NCBI GenBank assembly: GCA_002412965.1
Contig: DHWB01000001.1
Coordinates: 212,859-229,072, forward strand
Reading direction: 5' to 3'
DNA: 16,214 nt
From: Desulfomicrobium sp. UBA5193
GTDB taxonomy: Bacteria; Desulfobacterota; Desulfovibrionia; Desulfovibrionales; Desulfomicrobiaceae
The translations under genes and the position numbers were made by a program. Below the pieces are notes generated by a model, which was not told where the DNA came from, did not search any database, and worked only from the letters and a program-made list of their open reading frames with translations. The stretch's first letter is position 1, and each line of letters begins with the position of its first letter. Below are positions 1-8,295 of the stretch, piece by piece.

Positions 1-337
1 GGGTTTGACGATGTCTGGCCTTATTGTTTCGCAGACAAAAGATCTTTGTGTTTATGGCGAACCTGTCGAACTTCTCCACCCACCTGCCGATATTAGTCCA
101 TGTGTAATCAGATGCAGTCCATGCCTCGTGGTTCGTTTCTCGCACATGAACAGTTTTATCCGTACACATAGTCACAAATACTCCCTCCACGTTTGCGTTC
201 TTGAGCTTATTTGAATCCGTCCGTTTGTTGTTATCCAGAAAAAATCATCCCCTGCGTCGCTTGGCGATAAAAAATATTTATTTCAGATGAATATCGTTAC
301 CGGTGACTGTGAGCCCTTGTTCTCTAGGTTCTGTTTT

Positions 338-366
338 TTGAAAAAAACTACGTATTAGTATGTATT
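338..366 (+). promoter_or_regulatory. Candidate sigma70 promoter for the cytochrome operon
   Basis: TTGAAA (338-343), a 17-bp spacer, then TGTATT (361-366). Each hexamer matches the consensus only partly, in an AT-rich region where chance matches are common. It would give a leader of more than 400 bases before the cytochrome start. TATAAAT at 420-426 is an alternative -10 element but has no good -35 partner. Confidence 0.25.
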
Positions 367-775
367 GATTGCACGCGAAAATACTCATCAAGCCCGGTTC
401 TCCTCGGTGTTCGCTTCGGTATAAATTGTCATCAATCCTGATGGTAACATTCTTGATAGAGGGTAATCATGGTGAGTCTTTTCGTATTGAATAATACTAC
501 CAAGTGCGTGTCGAGAAGAGGCATTCATGCCGGTTACGGGAATGTTGCGGTTTTCGCTCCTTTAGAATTCTTCAATGACCCTGGGCCGGAGCCTTTGGAA
601 TTCTGTATGACGGCGTCAGCAGTCTTGAGATTTTTTGGTACTGTGATGCGTTTGTCAAAAAGCTTTTTTATGGATTATTTCTGTCGAGAAAACAGGATGT
701 TATTGACGATGTCTAACAATGTGGATAATGGCGGCCGTAATTATCACAATCAGATTTCTGGTGTCGGGTCCATGC

Positions 776-786
776 AAGGAGGAGGG
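776..786 (+). promoter_or_regulatory. Ribosome binding site fixing the cytochrome start
   Basis: AAGGAGGAGGG sits directly before the paired ATG codons at 787 and 790. AAGGAGG ends 4 bases before 787 and 7 bases before 790, so either can be used. This decides against the far-upstream in-frame ATG at 469. Confidence 0.75.
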
Positions 787-1254
787 ATGATGGGGAGAAT
801 GATGTTCAAATCGTTGTGCGCGATTTTCCTGGCATGCTTGATATGGCCTTGGTCTGCCATGGCGGAGAACACGTATGTGGGCACTGCGGCATGTAAGGAC
901 TGCCACGAAGAGCAGTATGAAAATTTCACCAAATTCGCAAAAAAGTCGCATTCCGACAGATCCGTCAAGGTCATGGCCTCGGATTTGACGGAAGCTGAAC
1001 TCGCCCAGTGTTACGGATGTCACGCGACAGGCTACGGAAAGCCGGGGGGATTCGTCAGCTACGAAAAAACCCCGCATCTGGCCGACGCCGGATGCGAAGT
1101 CTGTCACGGTCCGGGGTTCGACCATGTCGAAAGCGGAGGAGACACGACGCTCATCAAGGGTAAATTGACCATGACTGATTGTGAGACCTGCCACAACGAA
1201 GACCGCGTCAAATCCTTCAACTTCAAGCCGCTGCTCTATGGCGGGGCGCACTAG
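787..1254 (+). CDS. Periplasmic tetraheme c-type cytochrome, c554-like
   Basis: A 155-residue secreted cytochrome. Residues 1-26 form a signal peptide (hydrophobic core about 9-22, likely cleavage after SAMA). The mature part carries four CxxCH heme motifs: CKDCH (36-40), CYGCH (75-79), CEVCH (103-107) and CETCH (132-136). H55, H97, H113 and the C-terminal H155 are possible distal ligands. Spacing and the AxCxxCH..Q start resemble the cytochrome c554/c-prime domain family. It should work in the periplasm as an electron carrier; the partner is unknown. The stop codon overlaps the ribosome binding site of the chemoreceptor gene that follows, so the two are almost certainly co-transcribed. The start at 787 (or 790) is chosen because of the strong Shine-Dalgarno site and the signal peptide; the frame stays open back to 469 but that part has no signal-peptide or domain character. 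Confidence 0.88.
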   Translation: MMGRMMFKSLCAIFLACLIWPWSAMAENTYVGTAACKDCHEEQYENFTKFAKKSHSDRSVKVMASDLTEAELAQCYGCHATGYGKPGGFVSYEKTPHLADAGCEVCHGPGFDHVESGGDTTLIKGKLTMTDCETCHNEDRVKSFNFKPLLYGGAH

Positions 1255-1263
1255 GAGGTCGAC

Positions 1264-2928
1264 GTGGAATTTTTTCAAAAATCTCTTGGCGCCAAGATTC
1301 TGGGGATCACGTCTCTGGTTCTCGTCGTGTTTTTCGGCATTCTCTTCTGGACGACGTTTTTCATGCAGCGCGCAAGCACATTGCATGAGGTCGAGGTCAA
1401 TGCCGAGCGCACCGCGGAGATGTTGAGCATGGCCATCCGAGAGCCCATGTCCATTGGCGACAACGAGGGCACGACGCAGAAATTCATGGAAGTCGGCACC
1501 CGCTACAAGGACATCGACATTCATTTGACCAATTTCAAGGGCAACATCACCTATTCCACCGCTGATCAATTTCTGCGTCAGGACATTGCCGCGTCCATCA
1601 AGAATGACAAACTCGCCGGCATGATAGAAGAACGCCTGAAGCAGGACGGCATCAGCCAGGTCATTACAGAGCTTGACGGAGTTCCTTCCTACCTTGAAGT
1701 CAAATCAATCCCCAACGAACCGAGCTGTCAGCATTGTCACGGTTCGAACCAGCCCATGCTCGGGGTTCTGATCATGCGTCAGGACATTTCCCGGCAAATG
1801 GACGGTCTGATGCAAGGCCAGTTGAAAGCCGGCGGCATCATGGCCGTGGGCATGGTCGTGCTTTTGGCGTGCCTCTCATTTTTCATGCGGCGGGCGGTAT
1901 TTGTTCCGGTCCATGACGTGGCCGAGGCTACGGAGCGGATCAGCAAGGGCGATCTGACCGTCAAGGTCGTGACCAAGAGTCGCGACCAGATCGGCCAGTT
2001 GGCGCAAAGCGTGAATACCATGGCGGAAAACATGCGCGCCATGATGCAGGAGATTATCTCGGGGGTGGGTACCCTGGCCGATGCTTCCGGGCAGTTGACC
2101 TCCGTGTCCGACACCGTAGCCGGGCTGGCCAAGGACAACCAGGCCAGGTCCAACAGCGTCGCCACCGCCGCCGAGGAAATGAGTCAGAACATGCGCTCCG
2201 TGGCTGCGGCCACGGAACAGGCCACAGTCAACATTTCCACCGTGGCGGCGGCGTCCGAAGAGATGAGCGCCACCATCGACGAAATTTCCAGAAACACCAG
2301 CCGCGCCAGAGAGATCACCTCCGTTGCCGTGAACGTGGCCCAGGCCACGACCGCCGACGTGGATCATCTGGGTGCGATGGCACGCGAAATTCATTCCGTG
2401 ACCCAGACCATCACCGCGATCTCGTCCCAGACCAATCTCCTGGCTCTGAACGCGACCATCGAGGCGGCACGCGCCGGTGAAGCCGGACGTGGGTTTGCGG
2501 TTGTGGCCAATGAAATCAAGGAGCTGGCCAACCAGACTGCGGGCGCCACGGATGAAATCCGCAACAAGATCAGCGGAATCCAGGGCGCAACGGATCAGAC
2601 GATTGCCCGTATTAATGAGATCACCAAGGTCATCGCCGACATTGATTCCATTGTGAGCACCATCGCGGCGGCCGTGGAAGAGCAGTCCGTGACCACGCGC
2701 GACATTGCCCAAAACATTGGTCAGGCCTCACAGGGCCTTGATGAAGTCAATCATAACGTGAGCCAGACTTCGAGCGTGGCCAGCGAAATTACGAGTCAAA
2801 TCGCCGAGGTAAGCTCTTCCGCCGTCGACATGAGGCACAATGGCGACACGGTCCGGGAGCATGCTGAGGAGTTGCGCGCCTTGTCCGAACAGCTTAAAGG
2901 GCTCGTACAGATGTTTCGCATCAGCTAG
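1264..2928 (+). CDS. Methyl-accepting chemotaxis protein with a periplasmic c-type heme domain
   Basis: A 554-residue transmembrane chemoreceptor starting at GTG after a strong AGGAGG site (1253-1258). Order: membrane segment about 11-34; periplasmic sensor about 35-186; membrane segment about 187-209; HAMP domain about 210-262; cytoplasmic signalling helices to the end. The conserved hairpin tip is clear at about 385-425 (SSQTNLLALNATIEAARAGE). The sensor contains CQHCH at 155-159 (bases 1726-1740), the signature for covalent heme c, followed by the GVL strand typical of single-heme sensor domains (Tll0287/DUF3365-like). Desulfovibrio DcrA is a known heme chemoreceptor of comparable design. 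Likely role: signalling redox potential, oxygen or a heme ligand to CheA/CheW. No CheR-tethering pentapeptide is seen at the C-terminus (it ends MFRIS). Position behind a tetraheme cytochrome supports a redox role; the ligand is inferred. Confidence 0.93.
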   Translation: MEFFQKSLGAKILGITSLVLVVFFGILFWTTFFMQRASTLHEVEVNAERTAEMLSMAIREPMSIGDNEGTTQKFMEVGTRYKDIDIHLTNFKGNITYSTADQFLRQDIAASIKNDKLAGMIEERLKQDGISQVITELDGVPSYLEVKSIPNEPSCQHCHGSNQPMLGVLIMRQDISRQMDGLMQGQLKAGGIMAVGMVVLLACLSFFMRRAVFVPVHDVAEATERISKGDLTVKVVTKSRDQIGQLAQSVNTMAENMRAMMQEIISGVGTLADASGQLTSVSDTVAGLAKDNQARSNSVATAAEEMSQNMRSVAAATEQATVNISTVAAASEEMSATIDEISRNTSRAREITSVAVNVAQATTADVDHLGAMAREIHSVTQTITAISSQTNLLALNATIEAARAGEAGRGFAVVANEIKELANQTAGATDEIRNKISGIQGATDQTIARINEITKVIADIDSIVSTIAAAVEEQSVTTRDIAQNIGQASQGLDEVNHNVSQTSSVASEITSQIAEVSSSAVDMRHNGDTVREHAEELRALSEQLKGLVQMFRIS

Positions 2929-2953
2929 ATCTCCGACCAAAAAGGATACAACC

Positions 2954-3916
2954 ATGAACAAAATCATCGTGACGGCCATGCTTGTCTTGGTTCTGGGCAA
3001 CCCGGTCTTCGCCAAGACCTACACAGTCTCCGTGAACCAGTTTGTTGAGCATCCCTCCCTGGATGCCGTCCTGAAAGGATTTCAGGACAGCTTGAAGGCC
3101 CAGTCCGTGGACGCGAAATACTCAACGCACAACGCACAGGCCAACATGGCCACAGCCAACCAGATCGCGGCCCAGATCGCGGGCGAGAACCCGGATCTGG
3201 TCTTGGCCATCGCCACGCCATCGGCCCAAGCCTCGGCCCTGGCAAGCAAGAAGTCGCCGACTTTGGTCAAGACTCCGCTTCTGTTCACGGCCATCACCGA
3301 TCCCGTCGGCGCGGGCTTGGTGGATGACTTGGAAAAGCCCGGCAAAAACATCACCGGTGTCTCGGACATGCTCCCCGTGGGCAAGCACATGGCCATGCTG
3401 CGCCAATTCTTTCCCGGTCTCAAGAAGCTGGGCGTGATTTATAACGCCGGAGAGGCAAACTCCAAGACCACAGTGGCCATGGTAAAGGCCGAAGGCGCCA
3501 AGAGCGGTTTCGAAGTTGTCGCATCTCCGGTCGCCAAGACCAGTGATGTCACCCAGGCGGCCAAATCGCTGGTCGGCAAGGTCGATGCCATCTATCTCCC
3601 CACGGACAACACGGTCATTTCGGCCCTGGAGGCGGTGATCAAGGTCTGCGAAAAGGAAAAAATGCCCCTCTTCTCTGCCGACGTGGATTCCGTGAAGCGC
3701 GGAACCGTTGCGGCCCTGGCCTTTGATTACTATCAGCACGGCTACCAGACCGGCCTCATGGCCAAGCGGCTCTTGGTGGACGGCGCGGACTCCGCGGTAA
3801 CGCCGGTGGAAACGCAGCAGGAGCTGGTGCTTCATCTCAATATGCGAGCTGCGGCCAAGATGGGAGTCACCGTACCTGAAGACGTGAAAAAGACCGCCGA
3901 CAAGATTTATGAGTAG
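2954..3916 (+). CDS. Periplasmic ABC-type substrate-binding protein (TrpX-like family)
   Basis: A 320-residue secreted binding protein. Residues 1-20 form a signal peptide ending VFA, with no lipobox cysteine, so a soluble periplasmic protein is expected. The mature sequence has the two-lobed pattern of the ABC_sub_bind family (PF04392): IATPSAQA and LLFTAITDPVGAGLV in the first lobe, GVIYNAGEANS at the hinge, and IYLPTDNTVISAL then PLFSADVDSVKRG in the second. Known members bind tryptophan or tyrosine, but many have unknown ligands. No permease or ATPase gene lies beside it, and a terminator follows directly. It starts 25 bp after the chemoreceptor stop. It may supply ligand information to that receptor or serve a transporter encoded elsewhere; both are inference. 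ATG at 2954 is preferred (AAAGGA about 8 bases upstream) over the in-frame ATG at 2840, which lies inside the chemoreceptor gene. Confidence 0.87.
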   Translation: MNKIIVTAMLVLVLGNPVFAKTYTVSVNQFVEHPSLDAVLKGFQDSLKAQSVDAKYSTHNAQANMATANQIAAQIAGENPDLVLAIATPSAQASALASKKSPTLVKTPLLFTAITDPVGAGLVDDLEKPGKNITGVSDMLPVGKHMAMLRQFFPGLKKLGVIYNAGEANSKTTVAMVKAEGAKSGFEVVASPVAKTSDVTQAAKSLVGKVDAIYLPTDNTVISALEAVIKVCEKEKMPLFSADVDSVKRGTVAALAFDYYQHGYQTGLMAKRLLVDGADSAVTPVETQQELVLHLNMRAAAKMGVTVPEDVKKTADKIYE

Positions 3917-3940
3917 GGGTGTTTTACCGGACTTTGCATC

Positions 3941-3966
3941 GAGGCGGCCTGGCCGCCTCTTTTTTT
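3941..3966 (+). terminator. Intrinsic terminator closing the cytochrome-chemoreceptor operon
   Basis: A perfect GC-rich inverted repeat, GAGGCGG-CCTGG-CCGCCTC (3941-3959), is followed directly by seven T (3960-3966). It begins 25 bases after the stop of the binding-protein gene and ends 25 bases before the next start. Confidence 0.92.
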
Positions 3967-3991
3967 ATCCTCAGTCGGGCAGATTCGGGGA

Positions 3992-5119
3992 ATGGGAATA
4001 GTGGAGGCGATCCGTGCAGGGCGCATCCTGACCATGTCTTCGGAGCAACCCGAGATCGTGGACGGTGGGATTGTGGTCCGGGAGGGACGAATCCAGGCGG
4101 TGGGGCCGTGGAAAGAGTTTGCCGGAGTGGGCACGTGCCGCGATCTGGGTCCGGTGACGATTGTCCCGGGACTTATAAACGCCCACGCGCATCTGGAGCT
4201 TTCCCATCTGGCAGGACTCGTTCCTGCCGGACTCGGTTTTAGCGCCTGGGCAGAGCGCCTTTTCGCGGCCATGCGCTTAGGCCGAGCTTCGGGTGCGTTG
4301 GTAGCGCAGGCTGTTGACGAGGCGCGCGCCACCGGGACCTGCTTCATCGCCGATGTGGTCGGGCGTGAGGCGGGCATGGTACGCCAAGCCCTTGATGAGC
4401 AGGCGATGGATGGGCATCTCTTTCGCGAGTTTTCCGGTCGCGTAAAAGGTAATGACTTTTGTCCGGATTCTTTGCCAGGATCGTGGAGCCCCGGTGTTCA
4501 TGCCCTGTATTCCACGGACTCTGCCTTTGCGCGGTTCATAAAGGCCTGGTGCGCTTCCCGCGACCTGCCTTTTACCCTGCATCTGGCGGAAGTGCCGGGC
4601 GAAAATGAGCTTTTTCAAAGCGGGTGCGGTGATTTTGCCGATTTCTTGCGTGCGCGCCGCATCCTGCCCAAAGATTTTGCCCCGCCTGGTTTGAGCGCCT
4701 TGGGGTTCGCGCGGGAGTTGGGGCTTTTGGATGAGCGCACCCTGGCAGTGCATTGTGTGCAGATGGACAATCGTGATGTGGAGATCATGGCCTCGAGCGG
4801 AGCTTCTGCGTGTCTATGCCCACGCAGCAACAGCTGGATTGGAGTGGGCGAAGCGCCCGCGGCGGCTTTGCAGGCGGCAGGGGTCCCTCTGTGTCTGGGC
4901 ACGGATTCACTTGCGTCGTCGCCCAGCCTTGATCTTTGGGAAGAATTGCGCGCCGTGCGGCCGCTTCTGTCGCAGAACGCGACACTGTACGATTTTGTGG
5001 CCATGTTGACCTGCAACCCTGCAAGAGTGCTCGGCATCGACGCGGACTATGGCAGTTTGGAAGCCGGCAAGCGCGCAGCCTGGGCCACGGTGCCCAGCGA
5101 TCTGGCTGCCTGTGTTTAG
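3992..5119 (+). CDS. Metal-dependent amidohydrolase, cytosine/adenosine-type deaminase
   Basis: A 375-residue cytoplasmic enzyme of the amidohydrolase superfamily. Metal-site motifs are all present: HAH at 65-67 (NAHAHLELSH), H197 with catalytic-type E200 (LHLAE), H254 (AVHC) and D305 (LGTDS). This is the ligand pattern of the chlorohydrolase / S-adenosylhomocysteine deaminase branch, so hydrolytic deamination of an aminopurine-like ring is the expected reaction. In relatives that make menaquinone by the futalosine route, similar enzymes deaminate aminodeoxyfutalosine (MqnX); that assignment is possible but not proven here. The start is uncertain: ATG 3992 has GGGG too close, while GTG 4001 (codon 4) has better spacing. 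It stands alone between a terminator and the oppositely oriented tRNA-Sec. Confidence 0.85.
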   Translation: MGIVEAIRAGRILTMSSEQPEIVDGGIVVREGRIQAVGPWKEFAGVGTCRDLGPVTIVPGLINAHAHLELSHLAGLVPAGLGFSAWAERLFAAMRLGRASGALVAQAVDEARATGTCFIADVVGREAGMVRQALDEQAMDGHLFREFSGRVKGNDFCPDSLPGSWSPGVHALYSTDSAFARFIKAWCASRDLPFTLHLAEVPGENELFQSGCGDFADFLRARRILPKDFAPPGLSALGFARELGLLDERTLAVHCVQMDNRDVEIMASSGASACLCPRSNSWIGVGEAPAAALQAAGVPLCLGTDSLASSPSLDLWEELRAVRPLLSQNATLYDFVAMLTCNPARVLGIDADYGSLEAGKRAAWATVPSDLAACV

Positions 5120-5189
5120 CTTTTCGTGACGCAAGCAGAAGCAAAGAGAAGATGAGTGGACCAGCATGCAATCTTGAGAGGGGAATGAC

Positions 5190-5283
5190 TGGCGGAAGCG
5201 TATAGGAGTCGAACCTACCGAAGACCTCTCGACCTTCCACCGGTTTTGAAGACCGGGCGCCACACCGGTGACGATACGCTTCC
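5190..5283 (-). tRNA. tRNA-Sec (anticodon UCA)
   Basis: Read on the minus strand, 94 bases fold as a bacterial selenocysteine tRNA. There is an 8-bp acceptor stem (GGAAGCGT with ACGCTTCC), a 6-bp D stem with a 4-base loop (CGTCAC-CGGT-GTGGCG), and a 5-bp anticodon stem around loop CTTCAAA. The anticodon TCA is at 5247-5249. A long variable arm of about 7 bp with a GAGA loop follows, then a 5-bp T stem around TTCGACT, discriminator G and an encoded CCA end. Long acceptor and D stems plus the long variable arm are the features that SelA and SelB recognise. It decodes UGA as selenocysteine when a SECIS element is present, so the genome should encode selenoproteins. None is visible in this window, nor are selA or selB. 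Confidence 0.96.
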
Positions 5284-5298
5284 CCCTTGGGAGGCACG

Positions 5299-5327
5299 TA
5301 TCTATCAATGCCTTGGCCAATGATCAA
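5299..5327 (-). promoter_or_regulatory. Candidate promoter for tRNA-Sec
   Basis: On the minus strand TTGATC (5327-5322), a 17-bp spacer and TAGATA (5304-5299). Transcription would begin about 8-10 bases before the tRNA 5' end. The -10 match is modest. Confidence 0.4.
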
Positions 5328-5375
5328 GTTTTTCCAGGAACCTTTCAAAAAAGCTTCTTTTTCGTGAAAATTTTC

Positions 5376-5404
5376 TTGTCATTTAGGAATCTGACCTTAA
5401 CAAT
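5376..5404 (+). promoter_or_regulatory. Candidate promoter of the ftsH operon
   Basis: TTGTCA (5376-5381), a 17-bp spacer and AACAAT (5399-5404), with an AT-rich stretch upstream. A second candidate is TTGATC (5411-5416), an 18-bp spacer and TATGAA (5435-5440). I cannot choose between them; no heat-shock sigma32 consensus was seen. Confidence 0.35.
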
Positions 5405-5485
5405 GACACCTTGATCCGATAAGCTTTCGCTCAATATGAAGATAAAGCAGGCCGGAGAAATGAAACAGTTCGCAACCCGGCTTAT

Positions 5486-5490
5486 GGAGG
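5486..5490 (+). promoter_or_regulatory. Ribosome binding site for the TTG start of ftsH
   Basis: GGAGG lies 9 bases before the TTG at 5500. No ATG or GTG in the correct frame is available nearby, and translation from this TTG gives the family's normal N-terminus. Confidence 0.7.
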
Positions 5491-5499
5491 TTTTTTCAT

Positions 5500-7410
<1,911 letters not shown>

Positions 7411-7413
7411 GCC

Positions 7414-8295
7414 ATGGCCCGGGAGAGACTTGATTCTGTCTCCTGGGATGTGTGCAGGGGGAGGACTCTTGGTCCGGCCCCCTTTTTTGTTGTGGGCATC
7501 CTCAATGTCACGCCCGACTCCTTTTATGACGGCGGCCTGACAACCCGGACCGAATCAGCCGTCGCGAAAGGACTGGCCTTGCTTGACCAGGGGGCGGACA
7601 TTTTGGATATTGGCGGTGAGAGCACCCGGCCTTTCGCCGAGGCTGTTTCTGCGGATCTGGAACTGGAAAGAGTCGTGCCCGTTGTGCGCGAGATACTCCG
7701 TGTCCGGCCGGATGCCGTCATCTCCGTGGATACGACCAAGGCTTCCGTGGCCAGGGCCTGCCTGGAAGCCGGAGCGCTGATCATCAATGACGTTTCGGCC
7801 ATGGATGCGGATCCTCAATTGCGGGATGTCGTCATCGAATTCCAGCCGGGCTATGTGCTCATGCACAGCCTTGGCAATCCCCGGACCATGCAGGTTGAGC
7901 CCAGGTACGACGATGTGATAGACGAGATTCTTGGTTTTTTTGCCACAAGACTGGAGTTGCTGATGCGGGGCGGCGTGCCCGAGTCTTCCATCGTGCTCGA
8001 TCCCGGCATCGGGTTTGGCAAGACGCTTGAGCATAATCTTGAGCTACTCAGGAATATTGATAAATTGCTTGAATTCGGTCGGCCGGTGTACATGGGGCTG
8101 TCCAACAAGTCGTTGTGGAAGGGTTTGCTTGGTCGCGAAGGCAAAGAGCGCAACGCTCCTACTCTGGCCGCATCGGTCGTTTTGTACGGCAAGGGCGTGC
8201 GTATTCACCGCGTGCATGAAGTGCGCGAAGTCAGGGACGGCCTGATGGTCGCCCATGTTTTGGGTAAGGGAGCAGAGGGAGAGGCGCGGTGCTGA
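7414..8295 (+). CDS. folP: Dihydropteroate synthase
   Basis: A 293-residue cytoplasmic enzyme joining p-aminobenzoate to hydroxymethyl-dihydropterin diphosphate in folate synthesis, the sulfonamide target. Family motifs in order: GILNVTPDSFYDGG (28-41), DIGGESTRP (65-73), SVDT (104-107), NDVSAM (125-130), MH (150-151), DPGIGFGKT (196-204), the GLSNKS loop (228-233) and RVHEV near 266-270. In the E. coli type the loop reads SRK; here N replaces the R, while the lysine (K232) remains. The C-terminal R and H that contact substrate are kept. The start at 7414 lies 3 bases beyond the ftsH stop with only a weak Shine-Dalgarno match, which suggests translational coupling. The last 7 bases overlap the cdaA start. 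Confidence 0.97.
   Translation: MARERLDSVSWDVCRGRTLGPAPFFVVGILNVTPDSFYDGGLTTRTESAVAKGLALLDQGADILDIGGESTRPFAEAVSADLELERVVPVVREILRVRPDAVISVDTTKASVARACLEAGALIINDVSAMDADPQLRDVVIEFQPGYVLMHSLGNPRTMQVEPRYDDVIDEILGFFATRLELLMRGGVPESSIVLDPGIGFGKTLEHNLELLRNIDKLLEFGRPVYMGLSNKSLWKGLLGREGKERNAPTLAASVVLYGKGVRIHRVHEVREVRDGLMVAHVLGKGAEGEARC

Larger units (their letters stand above)
1..786. other. Long AT-richer stretch without a supported gene
   Basis: No convincing gene is visible on either strand in these 786 bases. Composition is clearly more AT-rich than the rest of the window. The two + strand open frames here (5-214, and the stretch from 469 running in frame into the cytochrome gene) read as low-quality protein with no recognisable domain. 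What can be seen: a weak promoter candidate at 338-366, a TATAAAT at 420-426, the inverted repeat CATCA-atcc-TGATG at 430-443, and a near-identical 13-base direct repeat (559-571 and 592-604). It probably holds the upstream regulatory region of the cytochrome-chemoreceptor operon and the untranscribed end of a neighbour outside the window. Confidence 0.6.
5120..5499. other. Intergenic stretch holding tRNA-Sec and the ftsH leader
   Basis: These 380 bases contain the minus-strand tRNA-Sec (5190-5283) with its candidate promoter (5299-5327), and two weak + strand promoter candidates for ftsH. No clear intrinsic terminator is visible for the deaminase gene or for tRNA-Sec. Confidence 0.6.

Noticed and set aside
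193..200. Residue-level oddity: G instead of P in the FtsH Walker A loop as a sign of inactivity
   Set aside because: These are residue numbers of FtsH (bases about 6076-6099). The GxxxxGKT pattern and catalytic lysine are intact, so activity is expected.
5..214. A 69-codon + strand frame at the left edge
   Set aside because: No ribosome binding site, no domain, and cysteine- and histidine-rich random-looking sequence.
700..1569. Antisense open frame opposite the cytochrome and the start of the chemoreceptor
   Set aside because: The + strand carries four heme motifs and a membrane receptor N-terminus; the antisense product shows nothing recognisable.
2840..2953. N-terminal extension of the binding protein into the chemoreceptor gene
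   Set aside because: The signal peptide begins at 2954 with its own ribosome site; the longer form would hide it and overlap a conserved coding region.
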